Positions 25,736 to 33,848 of a stretch of DNA of 56,746 nt are shown here, one piece after another (the stretch's first letter is position 1; every line of letters starts with the position of its first letter). The position numbers and the translations under genes were made by a program. This DNA comes from Bryobacterales bacterium (GTDB lineage: Bacteria > Acidobacteriota > Terriglobia > Bryobacterales > Bryobacteraceae), in the NCBI GenBank assembly GCA_009697505.1, contig SHUD01000011.1, positions 1 through 56,746 of the forward strand, read 5' to 3'. Below the pieces are notes generated by a model. The model saw only the letters and a program-made list of their open reading frames with translations, ran no database searches and had not been told where the DNA came from.

Positions 25736-25757
25736 CAGCGGTTGAAAACCACCGCTG
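25736..25757. promoter_or_regulatory. Inverted repeat between the fusion gene and the sigma-54 promoter
   Basis: CAGCGGT (25736-25742) and ACCGCTG (25751-25757) form a perfect 7-bp inverted repeat with an 8-nt centre. It begins 12 nt after the fusion gene's stop and lies 60-80 bp upstream of the sigma-54 core promoter. It may end the upstream transcript or be an activator site for a sigma-54 enhancer-binding protein. No T-run follows. Confidence 0.4.
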
Positions 25758-25816
25758 GGCGGTGAAACTCGACCATCGGCGATCCTGCATCAACCGTGTT
25801 TTCAATTATTTAAATA

Positions 25817-25832
25817 TGGCACGGCAGTTGCA
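25817..25832 (+). promoter_or_regulatory. Sigma-54 (RpoN) promoter, perfect -24/-12
   Basis: TGGCACGGCAGTTGCA matches the consensus TGGCACR-N4-TTGCW at every defined position with the required spacing. The predicted transcription start (about 25843) lies just before the GGAGG ribosome-binding site of the gene at 25861. An AT-rich tract precedes the -24 element. Confidence 0.85.
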
Positions 25833-25860
25833 CTCATGAGCAGCGGAACAGGAGGCGGTT

Positions 25861-26250
25861 ATGAAAACGAAATGGATGGCGCTGGCGATTGTGGCGGGAA
25901 TTTTGGCAACGGGCAGTTCGCTGTTTGCGCAGTCACCGTTTTCAGTGGGGATCGGTATTGGCGCGCCGGGTTACTATGGGCCACCGCCCGTGGTCGCGTA
26001 CCGGCCTCCTTACCCGGGACCTGGTTATTCCTGGATGGATGGCTACTATGATCCGTACGGGGCCTGGACGGCGGGATATTGGGCTCCGCCGGCATACCGC
26101 TACGGCTATGCCGCGCCGCGTTATTACGCTCCTCCCCGCTATTACGGCGGCTACAGCCGTGGATACAACCGCGGCTACTACGGCAACACCTTCCGCGGGA
26201 ACTTTGATTACCGTGGCCGTGGCCGGGACGGGGATCGCGGACGGCGTTAA
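25861..26250 (+). CDS. Secreted YXWGXW-type Gly/Tyr/Arg-rich protein
   Basis: 129 aa with a signal peptide (ALAIVAGILATGSSLFAQ). The mature part is almost all Tyr, Gly, Pro and Arg, with the YSWMDGYYDPYGAWTAGYW segment typical of YXWGXW-repeat proteins and an Arg/Gly-rich tail (RGRGRDGDRGRR). Such proteins are small exported, low-complexity, probably surface-associated; function unknown. GGAGG at 25851-25855 is 5 nt before ATG 25861. It is driven by a perfect sigma-54 promoter, implying activation by an ATP-dependent enhancer-binding protein. Its TAA shares a TTAA with the convergent folK stop. Confidence 0.88.
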   Translation: MKTKWMALAIVAGILATGSSLFAQSPFSVGIGIGAPGYYGPPPVVAYRPPYPGPGYSWMDGYYDPYGAWTAGYWAPPAYRYGYAAPRYYAPPRYYGGYSRGYNRGYYGNTFRGNFDYRGRGRDGDRGRR

Positions 26251-26729
26251 CTCGTAAGGCGGCGCACGGGCTGGTCCGTCACTTCGGTGAGCATCTCCCG
26301 CACGCTGCGTCCGGTTCGCGGATGGCGAATGGCGGGAGCCAGTTCGGCCAGAGGCTCCAGCACAAAGCGGCGTTCCGCCATCCGCGGATGCGGAACTTCC
26401 AGACCCGGCAAATGCATCACCATGTTGCCGAAGAGCAAGATGTCAAGGTCAATCACTCGCGGGCCGTTGGGGAGCAGTCTCTGACGGCCCATTTCCTGCT
26501 CGATCTTCAATAGCCGTGCGAGTAACTGGCGCGGAAATAATGTCGTCTCCGCCTCGATCACTTGATTTAGGAACCAAGGTTGATCGAGCAGCCCGCGAGG
26601 TTCGGTTTCATAAACCGACGAGGCGCGCGTCAGCCGGAGATTCGAAGATTGCATGCGTTCCCGTGCCTGCAGCAGGTTCGCGACACGGTCCCCCAGGTTC
26701 GATCCCAACGCGATGTAGACGGTTTTCAA
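26247..26729 (-). CDS. folK: HPPK, 2-amino-4-hydroxy-6-hydroxymethyldihydropteridine pyrophosphokinase
   Basis: 160 aa from TTG 26729 (KTVYIALGSNLGDR, the usual beginning of the family); the frame is open to another TTG at 26762. Conserved features: SSVYETEPRG, QPWFLNQV, the ATP/pterin signature GPRVIDLDILLFG, and LEVPHPRMAERRFVLEPLAE. HPPK transfers pyrophosphate from ATP to the pterin alcohol in folate synthesis. Third gene of ruvA-ruvB-folK. No ATG is available near the start, which leaves the exact N-terminus open. Stop overlaps the convergent YXWGXW gene by 4 nt. Confidence 0.92.
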   Translation of the reverse strand: MKTVYIALGSNLGDRVANLLQARERMQSSNLRLTRASSVYETEPRGLLDQPWFLNQVIEAETTLFPRQLLARLLKIEQEMGRQRLLPNGPRVIDLDILLFGNMVMHLPGLEVPHPRMAERRFVLEPLAELAPAIRHPRTGRSVREMLTEVTDQPVRRLTS

Positions 26730-26771
26730 GGTTGTATCAAAACACGACTGTTTGCTGAACAATGCGGCTCG

Positions 26772-27794
26772 CTAGAAAAGTGTACTCTGCGAACTGCGCG
26801 CCCGCCGCGCGATGCCGAAGTATTCAAAGCCGCGCTCCGTGCCCACGCGGCCGCGCGGCGTGCGGTCCAGAAATCCCAACTGGATCAAATATGGCTCGTA
26901 GACTTCCTCGATGGTTCCAGGCTCCTCGTCGATGGAAGCCGCGATGGTGCCGAGTCCAACTGGTCCTCCGCCGTACTTCTCCAGCACCGTGAGCATGATC
27001 TTCTGGTCAATCTCGTCGAGCCCAAAGCGGTCGACTTCGAGCATGTTGAGAGCTTTTTCCGCCACCGCGAGATCGATGTGTCCGGAGGCCCGCACTTGCG
27101 CGTAATCACGCACGCGCCTCAGCAGGCGGTTGGCGATACGCGGGGTCCCGCGGCTGCGGCGGGCGATCTCCTCGGCGCCGGCCGCGTCGATATCGACAGT
27201 GAGCAGGTTGGCCGAGCGGCGCACGATCCTTGCCAGATCCGCGACGTCGTAGGGGTTCAGGCGCAGGACCAGGCCGAAGCGTCCGCGTAAAGGAGCGCTG
27301 ATGATGCCTTGCCGCGTGGTGGCGCCGATGGCCGTGAAGGGCTTGATGTCCATGGCCACCGTGCGGGCGCCCGGGCCGGTGCCGATCAGGATATCCATGC
27401 GGAAATCTTCGAGCGCCGAGTAGATCATCTCCTCGACGTCGGGCTGCAAGCGGTGGATTTCGTCGATGAAGAAGACTTCGCGTTCGGCGATGTTGCTCAG
27501 GATCCCGACCAGGTCCAGCTTCTTCTGGAGCACAGGACCGGAAGTTTGTTGGATTCCGACGCCGAGCTCGGCGGCGATGATGCCGGCCAGCGTGGTCTTG
27601 CCAAGGCCGGGCGGTCCGTAGAGCAGCACGTGGTCCATTGCTTCGCCACGCTTCCTGGCCGCTTCAATGGCAATCGAAAGCTGTTCTTTGATGTTGGTTT
27701 GCCCGGCGAAATCGTCCAGGCGCGACGGACGGAGCGCGGTTTCAAACTGGCGCTCTTCCTCACGCAGCGAAGCTGAGACGATGCCTTTCTCCAT
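26772..27794 (-). CDS. ruvB: Holliday junction branch-migration ATPase RuvB
   Basis: 340 aa, normal length. Opens with the family's [11 protein letters not shown]; Walker [10 protein letters not shown] (60-68), Walker [10 protein letters not shown] (108-116), sensor 1 [18 protein letters not shown] with the arginine finger, and a C-terminal winged helix with [20 protein letters not shown]. As a hexamer it drives branch migration with RuvA. ruvA ends 11 nt upstream; ruvC is not adjacent. Confidence 0.98.
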   Translation of the reverse strand: MEKGIVSASLREEERQFETALRPSRLDDFAGQTNIKEQLSIAIEAARKRGEAMDHVLLYGPPGLGKTTLAGIIAAELGVGIQQTSGPVLQKKLDLVGILSNIAEREVFFIDEIHRLQPDVEEMIYSALEDFRMDILIGTGPGARTVAMDIKPFTAIGATTRQGIISAPLRGRFGLVLRLNPYDVADLARIVRRSANLLTVDIDAAGAEEIARRSRGTPRIANRLLRRVRDYAQVRASGHIDLAVAEKALNMLEVDRFGLDEIDQKIMLTVLEKYGGGPVGLGTIAASIDEEPGTIEEVYEPYLIQLGFLDRTPRGRVGTERGFEYFGIARRARSSQSTLF

Positions 27795-27805
27795 GCAGTT
27801 TCAGT

Positions 27806-28405
27806 CTAGCGAACTAATTTCAGTGCGCGCCGGAACAGATCGTCGAACTCGTTGGATTCGCTGGCCGAGCGCGCCTTCGTAACAGCGGCTTCCGCAGCGG
27901 CGCGGGATGCCCCAAAATTCATGAGCGCGGAGATAACGTCTTCTTCGATGGAACTGAACAGGCCCTTGGACGCGCCGGCAGCGGCTGCTTCGGCGTGGCT
28001 CGCGGGGCCCACCTTGTCGCGCAGTTCCAGCACCATGCGCTCGGCAGTTTTCTTGCCGACGCCGGGAATGCGTACCAGCTGCTCCACGGCGCCGCTGCGG
28101 ATGGCCGCGCGAAGATCTTCGGACGTGAGTCCACTGAGCGCTGTGATCGCCAGCTTGGGGCCAATGCCGCTCACGCCGATGAGTTTTTCAAACAGAGCTT
28201 TATCTTCTTTGGTAAGGAAACCGAACAGCGCGAGAATATCTTCGCGCACATGCATGTAGATGTGCAGTCTGACAACGGCGCCCTGTTCCGGCAGCGAAGA
28301 ATACGCGGAAACGGGGATCGTGACTTCGTAACCCACCCCGTGTACGTCGATGGTCACCTGGTTGGGATGCTTTTCCAGAAGTGTGCCGCGCAGATGCGAG
28401 ATCAT
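27806..28405 (-). CDS. ruvA: Holliday junction DNA helicase subunit RuvA
   Basis: 199 aa from ATG 28405 (the longer open frame upstream is antisense to rsmE). OB-fold N-terminus (ISHLRGTLLEKHPNQVTIDV), tandem helix-hairpin-helix motifs (FEKLIGVSGIGPKLAITALS and LVRIPGVGKKTAERMVLEL) and a C-terminal RuvB-binding domain (EEDVISALMNFGASRAAAE). It tetramerises on Holliday junctions and loads RuvB. First gene of ruvA-ruvB-folK, divergent from rsmE with only 39 nt between starts, so promoters overlap. Confidence 0.97.
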   Translation of the reverse strand: MISHLRGTLLEKHPNQVTIDVHGVGYEVTIPVSAYSSLPEQGAVVRLHIYMHVREDILALFGFLTKEDKALFEKLIGVSGIGPKLAITALSGLTSEDLRAAIRSGAVEQLVRIPGVGKKTAERMVLELRDKVGPASHAEAAAAGASKGLFSSIEEDVISALMNFGASRAAAEAAVTKARSASESNEFDDLFRRALKLVR

Positions 28406-28444
28406 TAAAACAAAGAATACAAGAGTCGGGACACGGGAGTCGGC

Positions 28445-29185
28445 ATGCGGCGGCGCTTTTTTGTGGAGCAAGTGAGAAACGGGCTGGCGGAGATCGTGGG
28501 CGAGGACGCCGCGCACCTCACGCGCGTGCTGCGCGTGGAGGTGGGCCAGCGCTACGAGATTTCCGACAACCGCCAGGTGTATCTCGCCGAAATCGAGAAG
28601 GCGCGCAAAGAGCAGGTGGTCTTCCGAATCGTCGAAAAGCTGCCTGTGGTTGAGCCGCCGGTGCGCATGATCCTGATCGCGGCCATTTTCAAGTTCGATC
28701 ACTTCGAGTGGATGATCGAAAAAGCGACCGAATTAGGCGTCGCCGAGATCGTGCCGGTGATCGCGACGCGCACCGAAAAGGGCCTCGATACGGCGGCGCC
28801 CAAGCGCCTGGAGCGGTGGCGCAGAATTGGCGTTGAAGCGAGCCAGCAATCGCGGCGCGCGCGTCTCCCGGAAATTGCCGAGCCGGTCAAATGGGCGGAG
28901 GCGCTCGCGGCCAGCGCGCAGTACCGCTACGTGTTGGATGAGAAGGGAAGCCGCCCGCTTGTGAGTGTGTTCCCAGGCGAACGGCGCGGTGAAGACACCG
29001 TCACGCTCCTGGTAGGTCCGGAAGGCGGTTGGACAGATGAGGAACGCGCGGGGTTCACGGCGGCCGGCTGGGTTCCCGTGTCGCTGGGGCCATCGATTTT
29101 ACGCGCGGAGACAGCGTCGCTCGCGGCGCTGGCGGTGGTCAGTTCGGCATGGCTGGAACGCGCGGTTGCTACACTAAAGCTTTGA
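28445..29185 (+). CDS. rsmE: 16S rRNA m3U1498 methyltransferase RsmE
   Basis: 246 aa SPOUT-class methyltransferase. N-terminal PUA-like domain (RRFFVEQVRNGLAEI, HLTRVLRVEVGQ), then the trefoil-knot SAM site: EKATELGVAEIVPV, LLVGPEGGWTDEE and LGPSILRAETASLAAL. It methylates U1498 of 16S rRNA. GGGAG 7 nt before ATG 28445. The stop overlaps by 4 nt with the TTG start of the ABC permease, coupling an rRNA enzyme to a transporter. Confidence 0.96.
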   Translation: MRRRFFVEQVRNGLAEIVGEDAAHLTRVLRVEVGQRYEISDNRQVYLAEIEKARKEQVVFRIVEKLPVVEPPVRMILIAAIFKFDHFEWMIEKATELGVAEIVPVIATRTEKGLDTAAPKRLERWRRIGVEASQQSRRARLPEIAEPVKWAEALAASAQYRYVLDEKGSRPLVSVFPGERRGEDTVTLLVGPEGGWTDEERAGFTAAGWVPVSLGPSILRAETASLAALAVVSSAWLERAVATLKL

Positions 29186-30267
29186 TCCACCGCCTCGTTT
29201 TAGAAAACCTGAAGCACCGTCCGGTGCGAACTCTACTCAGCGCGACTGCGATCGGGGTGCAAGTCACCATGATTCTCACGCTGGTGGGCGTCAGCCAGGG
29301 CGTATTGGGCGATATCGCCGCGCGCTCCCGCGGGACCGGCGCGGATATTTTGGTGCGTCCGCCGGGAAGCTCGGTGCTGGCGTTCTCCGGCGACATGCCA
29401 CAGGGCATCGTCGGCCTGGTGCGCAAAGAGCCGCACGTGGTCATGGCCACCGGCACCAAGGTCCAGTCGATTGGAAACTTCGATTCCATCACCGGCATCA
29501 ACCTGGAAGAGTTCAACGCGATTAGCGGTGGTCTGCGGTATCTCGAAGGAGGGCCGTTTCAAGGTCCCGATGATCTGCTCATCGACGACGTCTATGCCGG
29601 AGCGCACCAGCTTCACGCGGGCGGCAAGCTGGACTTGGGGCTCACGTGGCGGATTGCGGGCGTCGTGGAATCCGGCAAGCTGTCGCACATATTCGCGCGG
29701 CTCGATTCGCTGCAAGACAAGTACTCGGCCAGGGACAAAGTCAGCGTGGTGTATGTCAAGCTGGACGATCCCAAGAATCTGGCCGCGGTCATCGACTCGC
29801 TCAAAGTGAAGCTCGAAGATTACAAGGTATTTTCCGTCGACGAATTCATTTCGTTGATTTCGGTAGACAGCATTCCGATCCTGAAACGCTTCACCAACGT
29901 GGTCATCGGCCTGGCGGTGATCGTGGGATTCCTGGTCGTGTTTCTGTCGATGTACACGGCCGTGCTGGAGCGCACGCGCGAGATCGGGATTCTGAAGGCG
30001 CTCGGCGCCTCGCCGGGTTATATCATGGCGATCCTGTTGCGGGAAACGTTTGTTCTCGCGGTGGCGGGGGCGATCGCCGGCGTCCTCATGAGCTTCGGTA
30101 CGCAATGGATCATGCGTGTCTTCGTACCCACCATGCCGATGCTGATCGTGCATGCGTGGTGGCCGTGGGCGGCTCTGATCGCGCTGACCGGGTCTCTGAT
30201 CGGCGCGATTTATCCGGGACTCAAGGCCGCGCGGCAGGATGCGATCGAGGCGCTGGTGTATGACTGA
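29182..30267 (+). CDS. ABC transporter permease, FtsX/MacB type
   Basis: 361 aa from TTG 29182 (TTGA overlap with rsmE; gives IHRLVLENLKHRPVRTLLSA, the typical start). One N-terminal helix (~16-38), an extracytoplasmic MacB-type core domain (~45-220; GADILVRPPGSS, PHVVMATGTKVQSI), then three C-terminal helices (~235-350) with the FtsX coupling region LERTREIGILKALGASPGYI. These permeases do mechanotransmission or lipoprotein/peptide extraction rather than classical transport. Its ATPase is the next gene, overlapping by 8 nt. No membrane-fusion protein is adjacent. Confidence 0.88.
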   Translation: MIHRLVLENLKHRPVRTLLSATAIGVQVTMILTLVGVSQGVLGDIAARSRGTGADILVRPPGSSVLAFSGDMPQGIVGLVRKEPHVVMATGTKVQSIGNFDSITGINLEEFNAISGGLRYLEGGPFQGPDDLLIDDVYAGAHQLHAGGKLDLGLTWRIAGVVESGKLSHIFARLDSLQDKYSARDKVSVVYVKLDDPKNLAAVIDSLKVKLEDYKVFSVDEFISLISVDSIPILKRFTNVVIGLAVIVGFLVVFLSMYTAVLERTREIGILKALGASPGYIMAILLRETFVLAVAGAIAGVLMSFGTQWIMRVFVPTMPMLIVHAWWPWAALIALTGSLIGAIYPGLKAARQDAIEALVYD

Positions 30268-30952
30268 TGAGCCGCCAGCGGACGTTCCGATGATCGAGAT
30301 CCGCAACCTGCATAAGACGTACCGCGTGGGCGAGATCGACGTGCATGCCTTGCGCGGCGCGAATCTTTCGGTGGCGCGCGGCGAGTTTCTCGCGGTGGTG
30401 GGTCCCAGTGGATCGGGGAAGTCGACGCTGTTTCACATTCTCGGCGGGTTAACGCCGCCGACGTCGGGAACGGTGCATATCGGTGGGCAGGATCTGCTGG
30501 GCATGACCGACGCGCAACGCACGGACCTGCGCAAGAGCACCGTGGGCTTTGTCTTCCAGAAATACAATCTGCTGCCCACGCTGAGCGCCGCCGATAATAT
30601 CGCGATCGCGCGCGATATCGCCAAGAAGCCGCGGGAGACCGATCCCGCGTTCGACCAGATTCTGGAGCTGTTGGGGCTCAAGGGGCGCCTGCACCATAAG
30701 CCGCGTGCTCTCTCAGGCGGAGAACAACAACGCGTGGCGATTGCGCGTGCGATTGTGAATCACCCGGCGATCTTGCTTGCCGACGAACCCACGGGCAATT
30801 TGGATACCGAAAACTCCACGGCGGTTCTCGGCCTGCTTCGCGACCTGAACACACGTCTGGGGCAGACGATCCTGATGATCACGCACAATCCGGAAGCCGC
30901 GACGTACGGGAACCGCATCGCCAAGATGCGCGACGGGCGGGTGGTGGAATAG
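30260..30952 (+). CDS. ABC transporter ATP-binding protein, LolD/MacB type
   Basis: 230 aa from ATG 30260. Walker A GPSGSGKST (48-56), Q-loop GFVFQKYNLLPTLSAADN, signature LSGGEQQRVAIARA, Walker B ILLADEPTGNLD and the switch ILMITHNPEAA. The GxGLDTEN-like NLDTENS and the tight Q-loop follow the LolD/MacB/FtsE group, matching the FtsX-type permease it overlaps by 8 nt (ATGACTGA). Ends one base from the convergent tyrS stop. Confidence 0.93.
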   Translation: MTDEPPADVPMIEIRNLHKTYRVGEIDVHALRGANLSVARGEFLAVVGPSGSGKSTLFHILGGLTPPTSGTVHIGGQDLLGMTDAQRTDLRKSTVGFVFQKYNLLPTLSAADNIAIARDIAKKPRETDPAFDQILELLGLKGRLHHKPRALSGGEQQRVAIARAIVNHPAILLADEPTGNLDTENSTAVLGLLRDLNTRLGQTILMITHNPEAATYGNRIAKMRDGRVVE

Positions 30953-30953
30953 T

Positions 30954-32162
30954 TCACTCCGGCACGATTACGCGCTTCCACTTTTTCCCGACGTGCGCAA
31001 CGAGCGGCCCAGGTTCCGGTGTGAACTTCAGTTTCGTCACCGGAGCACCATTGAACTCCACGGCGTTGGATTTGACCAGGCGCTCAGCTTCGGTGCGGGA
31101 AGGCGCCAGGCCGGTCGCAAGCAGAAACTTGGCCACATTCATACCGTCCGGTCCGAGCGCGCTTTCCGGGAACGGTACTTCCTCCATGTCGGACGGTTCG
31201 GCGCCCTGCCGGACTTCGCGGTTGAAATCTTCGAGCGCCTGCGCCGCATCGGCCTGCGAATGGAAGTCAGTTACGATGCGTCCCGCGAGTTCCATCTTCA
31301 CGCCCATGGGCTCGTGCTGCTTGCGCGCGTTGATTTCAGCGAGCGAAAGATCGGTCAGCAGTTCCCAGTAGCGCCACATGAGCACATCGCTGATGTTCAT
31401 GACTTTACGGAACATGACTTTGGGGGGTTCGGTGATGCCGATATAGTTGTTCTTGGATTTCGACATCTTCTCGATGCCATCGGTGCCTTCGAGCAAAGGC
31501 GTGGTCGCGACAATCTGCGGTGGCTGGCCGAAGTCTCGTTGCAGTTCGCGGCCAACGAGGAGATTGAATTTCTGATCCGTGCCGCCCAACTCCACATCGC
31601 AGCCGAGCATCACGGAATCGTATCCCTGCGCCAATGGATACAGCAGTTCATGCATCGATACCGGTGTGCCGTCTTTCAGGCGCTTGGTGAAATCATCGCG
31701 CTCCAATATCCGCGCCACGGTGTAGCGCGAACACAGCCGGATCATGTCCTCGAACTTCAGCGGCTCCAGCCAGTCGCTATTAAAGCGCACCTCCGTCTTG
31801 GCGGGGTCGAGAATTTTGAACACTTGGGCCTTGTAGGTGTCCGCGTTGCGGTTGATATCACCGCGGGTCATCGGCGGACGCGTGATATTGCGGCCGGTGG
31901 GGTCGCCGATCAGGCCGGTCATGTCGCCGATCAGGAAAATGACGGTGTGGCCTAGATCCTGAAAGTGCTTCAACTTCCGCAGGAGGACAGTGTGGCCCAG
32001 ATGCAGATCCGGAGCCGTGGGATCGAAGCCGGCCTTAACGCGCAGAGGGCGGCCCACTTTCGCCGCTTCGGTCAGGCGTTCCTTCAAGTCCTCTTCACGG
32101 ATAATTTCGGAGAAGCCTTTCTTGAGGTACGCGAGTTGTTCATTTACGGGAGCAAAGGACAC
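30954..32162 (-). CDS. tyrS: Tyrosyl-tRNA synthetase, KMSKS (TyrZ-like) type
   Basis: 402 aa from GTG 32162. Class I core with the HIGH equivalent HLGH in [16 protein letters not shown], tyrosine pocket residues in [25 protein letters not shown], and the second signature [11 protein letters not shown]. Possession of KMSKS rather than KFGKT places it with TyrZ-like enzymes. C-terminal S4 RNA-binding domain ([22 protein letters not shown]). The start lies 6 nt from a TACAAT box inside a palindrome shared with the divergent gene; the mRNA is predicted leaderless. Confidence 0.95.
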   Translation of the reverse strand: MSFAPVNEQLAYLKKGFSEIIREEDLKERLTEAAKVGRPLRVKAGFDPTAPDLHLGHTVLLRKLKHFQDLGHTVIFLIGDMTGLIGDPTGRNITRPPMTRGDINRNADTYKAQVFKILDPAKTEVRFNSDWLEPLKFEDMIRLCSRYTVARILERDDFTKRLKDGTPVSMHELLYPLAQGYDSVMLGCDVELGGTDQKFNLLVGRELQRDFGQPPQIVATTPLLEGTDGIEKMSKSKNNYIGITEPPKVMFRKVMNISDVLMWRYWELLTDLSLAEINARKQHEPMGVKMELAGRIVTDFHSQADAAQALEDFNREVRQGAEPSDMEEVPFPESALGPDGMNVAKFLLATGLAPSRTEAERLVKSNAVEFNGAPVTKLKFTPEPGPLVAHVGKKWKRVIVPE

Positions 32163-32163
32163 C

Positions 32164-32175
32164 TTACAATTGTAA
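32164..32175. promoter_or_regulatory. Palindromic double -10 for two divergent leaderless genes
   Basis: TTACAATTGTAA is a perfect 12-bp palindrome that supplies TACAAT on both strands. It sits in the 15-nt gap between the GTG starts of tyrS (32162, minus) and the DUF885 gene (32178, plus); each start is 6-7 nt from its -10 box. The two promoters must compete for the same DNA. -35 elements, if any, lie inside the opposing genes and are not obvious. Confidence 0.6.
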
Positions 32176-32177
32176 TC

Positions 32178-33848
32178 GTGAAGGTTTTGCCGGTGATCAT
32201 CATGCTCAGTTCCCTGGCGGGAGCGCAATCACTGACGGATCGCTTCTTCGACGAATACTACTTCCCGTTCAATCCGTCGACGGCGACCTCAGCCGGCATC
32301 CATAAGTACGACGGGGAGTTGGAAAACTACTCGCGCGCCGGAGTGGCCGCGCGCGTCTCCAAACTAAAACAGTTTGAATCCGAATTTGCCAAGTTGTCGC
32401 CCAACCCGGATCGTGACCTGATCCTCGCCAACATCCGTTCCTCCCTTCTTGAGCTGGAAACGATCCGCAACTGGGAACGGAATCCCGACATCTATCCGGG
32501 CGGCATTTCCAGTAGCGCCTTCACCATCATGAGCCGGACGTTTGCTCCGACGGAGGCGCGCCTGCGCTCGCTGATCTCCAGGGAGCGGAAGATGCCGCAA
32601 GTGCTGGCGGCGGCGCGGGAGAACTTGAAGAACCCGCCGAAGATCTACACCGAGATTGCCATCGAGCAGGTCCCGGGCATCATCGCGTTCTTTGAAAAAG
32701 ATGTCCCGCTGGCATTCAAGAGCGTAACGGACGCGAAGCTCATGGCTGAGTTCCGCGAGGCGAATGGAGCCGTGATCGGCGCGCTTCAGGACTACGAGAA
32801 GTACTTGAAGGCCGACGTGCTGCCTCGCTCCAATGGCGATTTCCGGTTGGGTGCCGCCAATTACTCCAGGAAACTGCTGCACGACGAAATGGTGGAGATT
32901 CCGCTCGACCGCCTGCTGCGGATCGGCTACGACGATCTCCGCGCGAACCAGAAGAAGTTCCGCGAGACGGCGGCGCTAATCAACAAAAACAAGACACCGC
33001 GAGAGGTTTTGACTGAGTTCGAAAAAGACCATCCGGCGCCGGATAAGCTCCTGGATACGTTCCGCGATACTCTCACCGGACTGCGGGACTTCGTGACCCA
33101 ACACAAGCTATTGGCGATTCCGTCGCCCGTGTTGCCGATCCTGGAAGAGACACCTCCCTTCATGCGCGCGACCACGTTTGCATCCATGGACACACCGGGC
33201 GCATATGAGACCGCCGCCAAGGAAGCGTACTTCAACGTCACGCTCCCCGAGAAGAACTGGTCCAAGGAGCGTGTGGAAAACTTCATGGGAGGCTTCAACC
33301 GGGGGACGATTCTGAGCACCGCCATTCACGAAGCCTATCCGGGGCATTACGTGCAGTTTCTGTGGGTGCAGCGCCTGGATTCGCGCGTGCGGAAACTGCT
33401 CGGCGCCAGTTCCAACGCCGAGGGCTGGGCGCACTATTGCGAACAGATGATGTTCGACGAGGGTTACGCAAAAGAATCGCCGCTACGCGACAAGTTGCGG
33501 CTGGGGCAGATTCAAGACGCGTTGCTGCGCAATGCCCGCTACATCGTGGGTCTCGAGATGCACACCGGGAAGCGCACGTTCGAGCAGGCCGTCGAGTTCT
33601 TCGAACAGGAAGGCTATCAAACGCACGAGACGGCTCTTCGCGAAACCAAGCGCGGCGCCGGGGACCCGACGTACTTGTACTACACGCTTGGCAAGTTGCA
33701 AATTCTCAAGCTGCGCGAGGATTACCGCAAGCTGCGAGGCGCGAAGTACTCGCTGGCGGAATTTCACGACAGCTTCATGAAGCAAGGCTTTCCGCCGATC
33801 AAGATCGTGCGCAAAGCCCTGCTGGGCAATGACTCGCCGACGCTGTAG
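32178..33848 (+). CDS. DUF885-family exported putative metallopeptidase
   Basis: 556 aa from GTG 32178 with a short signal peptide ([17 protein letters not shown]). DUF885 body, largely helical, with the conserved [10 protein letters not shown] (HExxxGH metal-binding motif, about residue 381), followed by [11 protein letters not shown], whose Glu completes the predicted zinc site. [16 protein letters not shown]-like [17 protein letters not shown] is also a family hallmark. These proteins are believed to be gluzincin-like peptidases. Leaderless start shared with tyrS promoter region; its stop abuts the convergent oxidoreductase stop (TAGCTA). Confidence 0.85.
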   Translation: MKVLPVIIMLSSLAGAQSLTDRFFDEYYFPFNPSTATSAGIHKYDGELENYSRAGVAARVSKLKQFESEFAKLSPNPDRDLILANIRSSLLELETIRNWERNPDIYPGGISSSAFTIMSRTFAPTEARLRSLISRERKMPQVLAAARENLKNPPKIYTEIAIEQVPGIIAFFEKDVPLAFKSVTDAKLMAEFREANGAVIGALQDYEKYLKADVLPRSNGDFRLGAANYSRKLLHDEMVEIPLDRLLRIGYDDLRANQKKFRETAALINKNKTPREVLTEFEKDHPAPDKLLDTFRDTLTGLRDFVTQHKLLAIPSPVLPILEETPPFMRATTFASMDTPGAYETAAKEAYFNVTLPEKNWSKERVENFMGGFNRGTILSTAIHEAYPGHYVQFLWVQRLDSRVRKLLGASSNAEGWAHYCEQMMFDEGYAKESPLRDKLRLGQIQDALLRNARYIVGLEMHTGKRTFEQAVEFFEQEGYQTHETALRETKRGAGDPTYLYYTLGKLQILKLREDYRKLRGAKYSLAEFHDSFMKQGFPPIKIVRKALLGNDSPTL

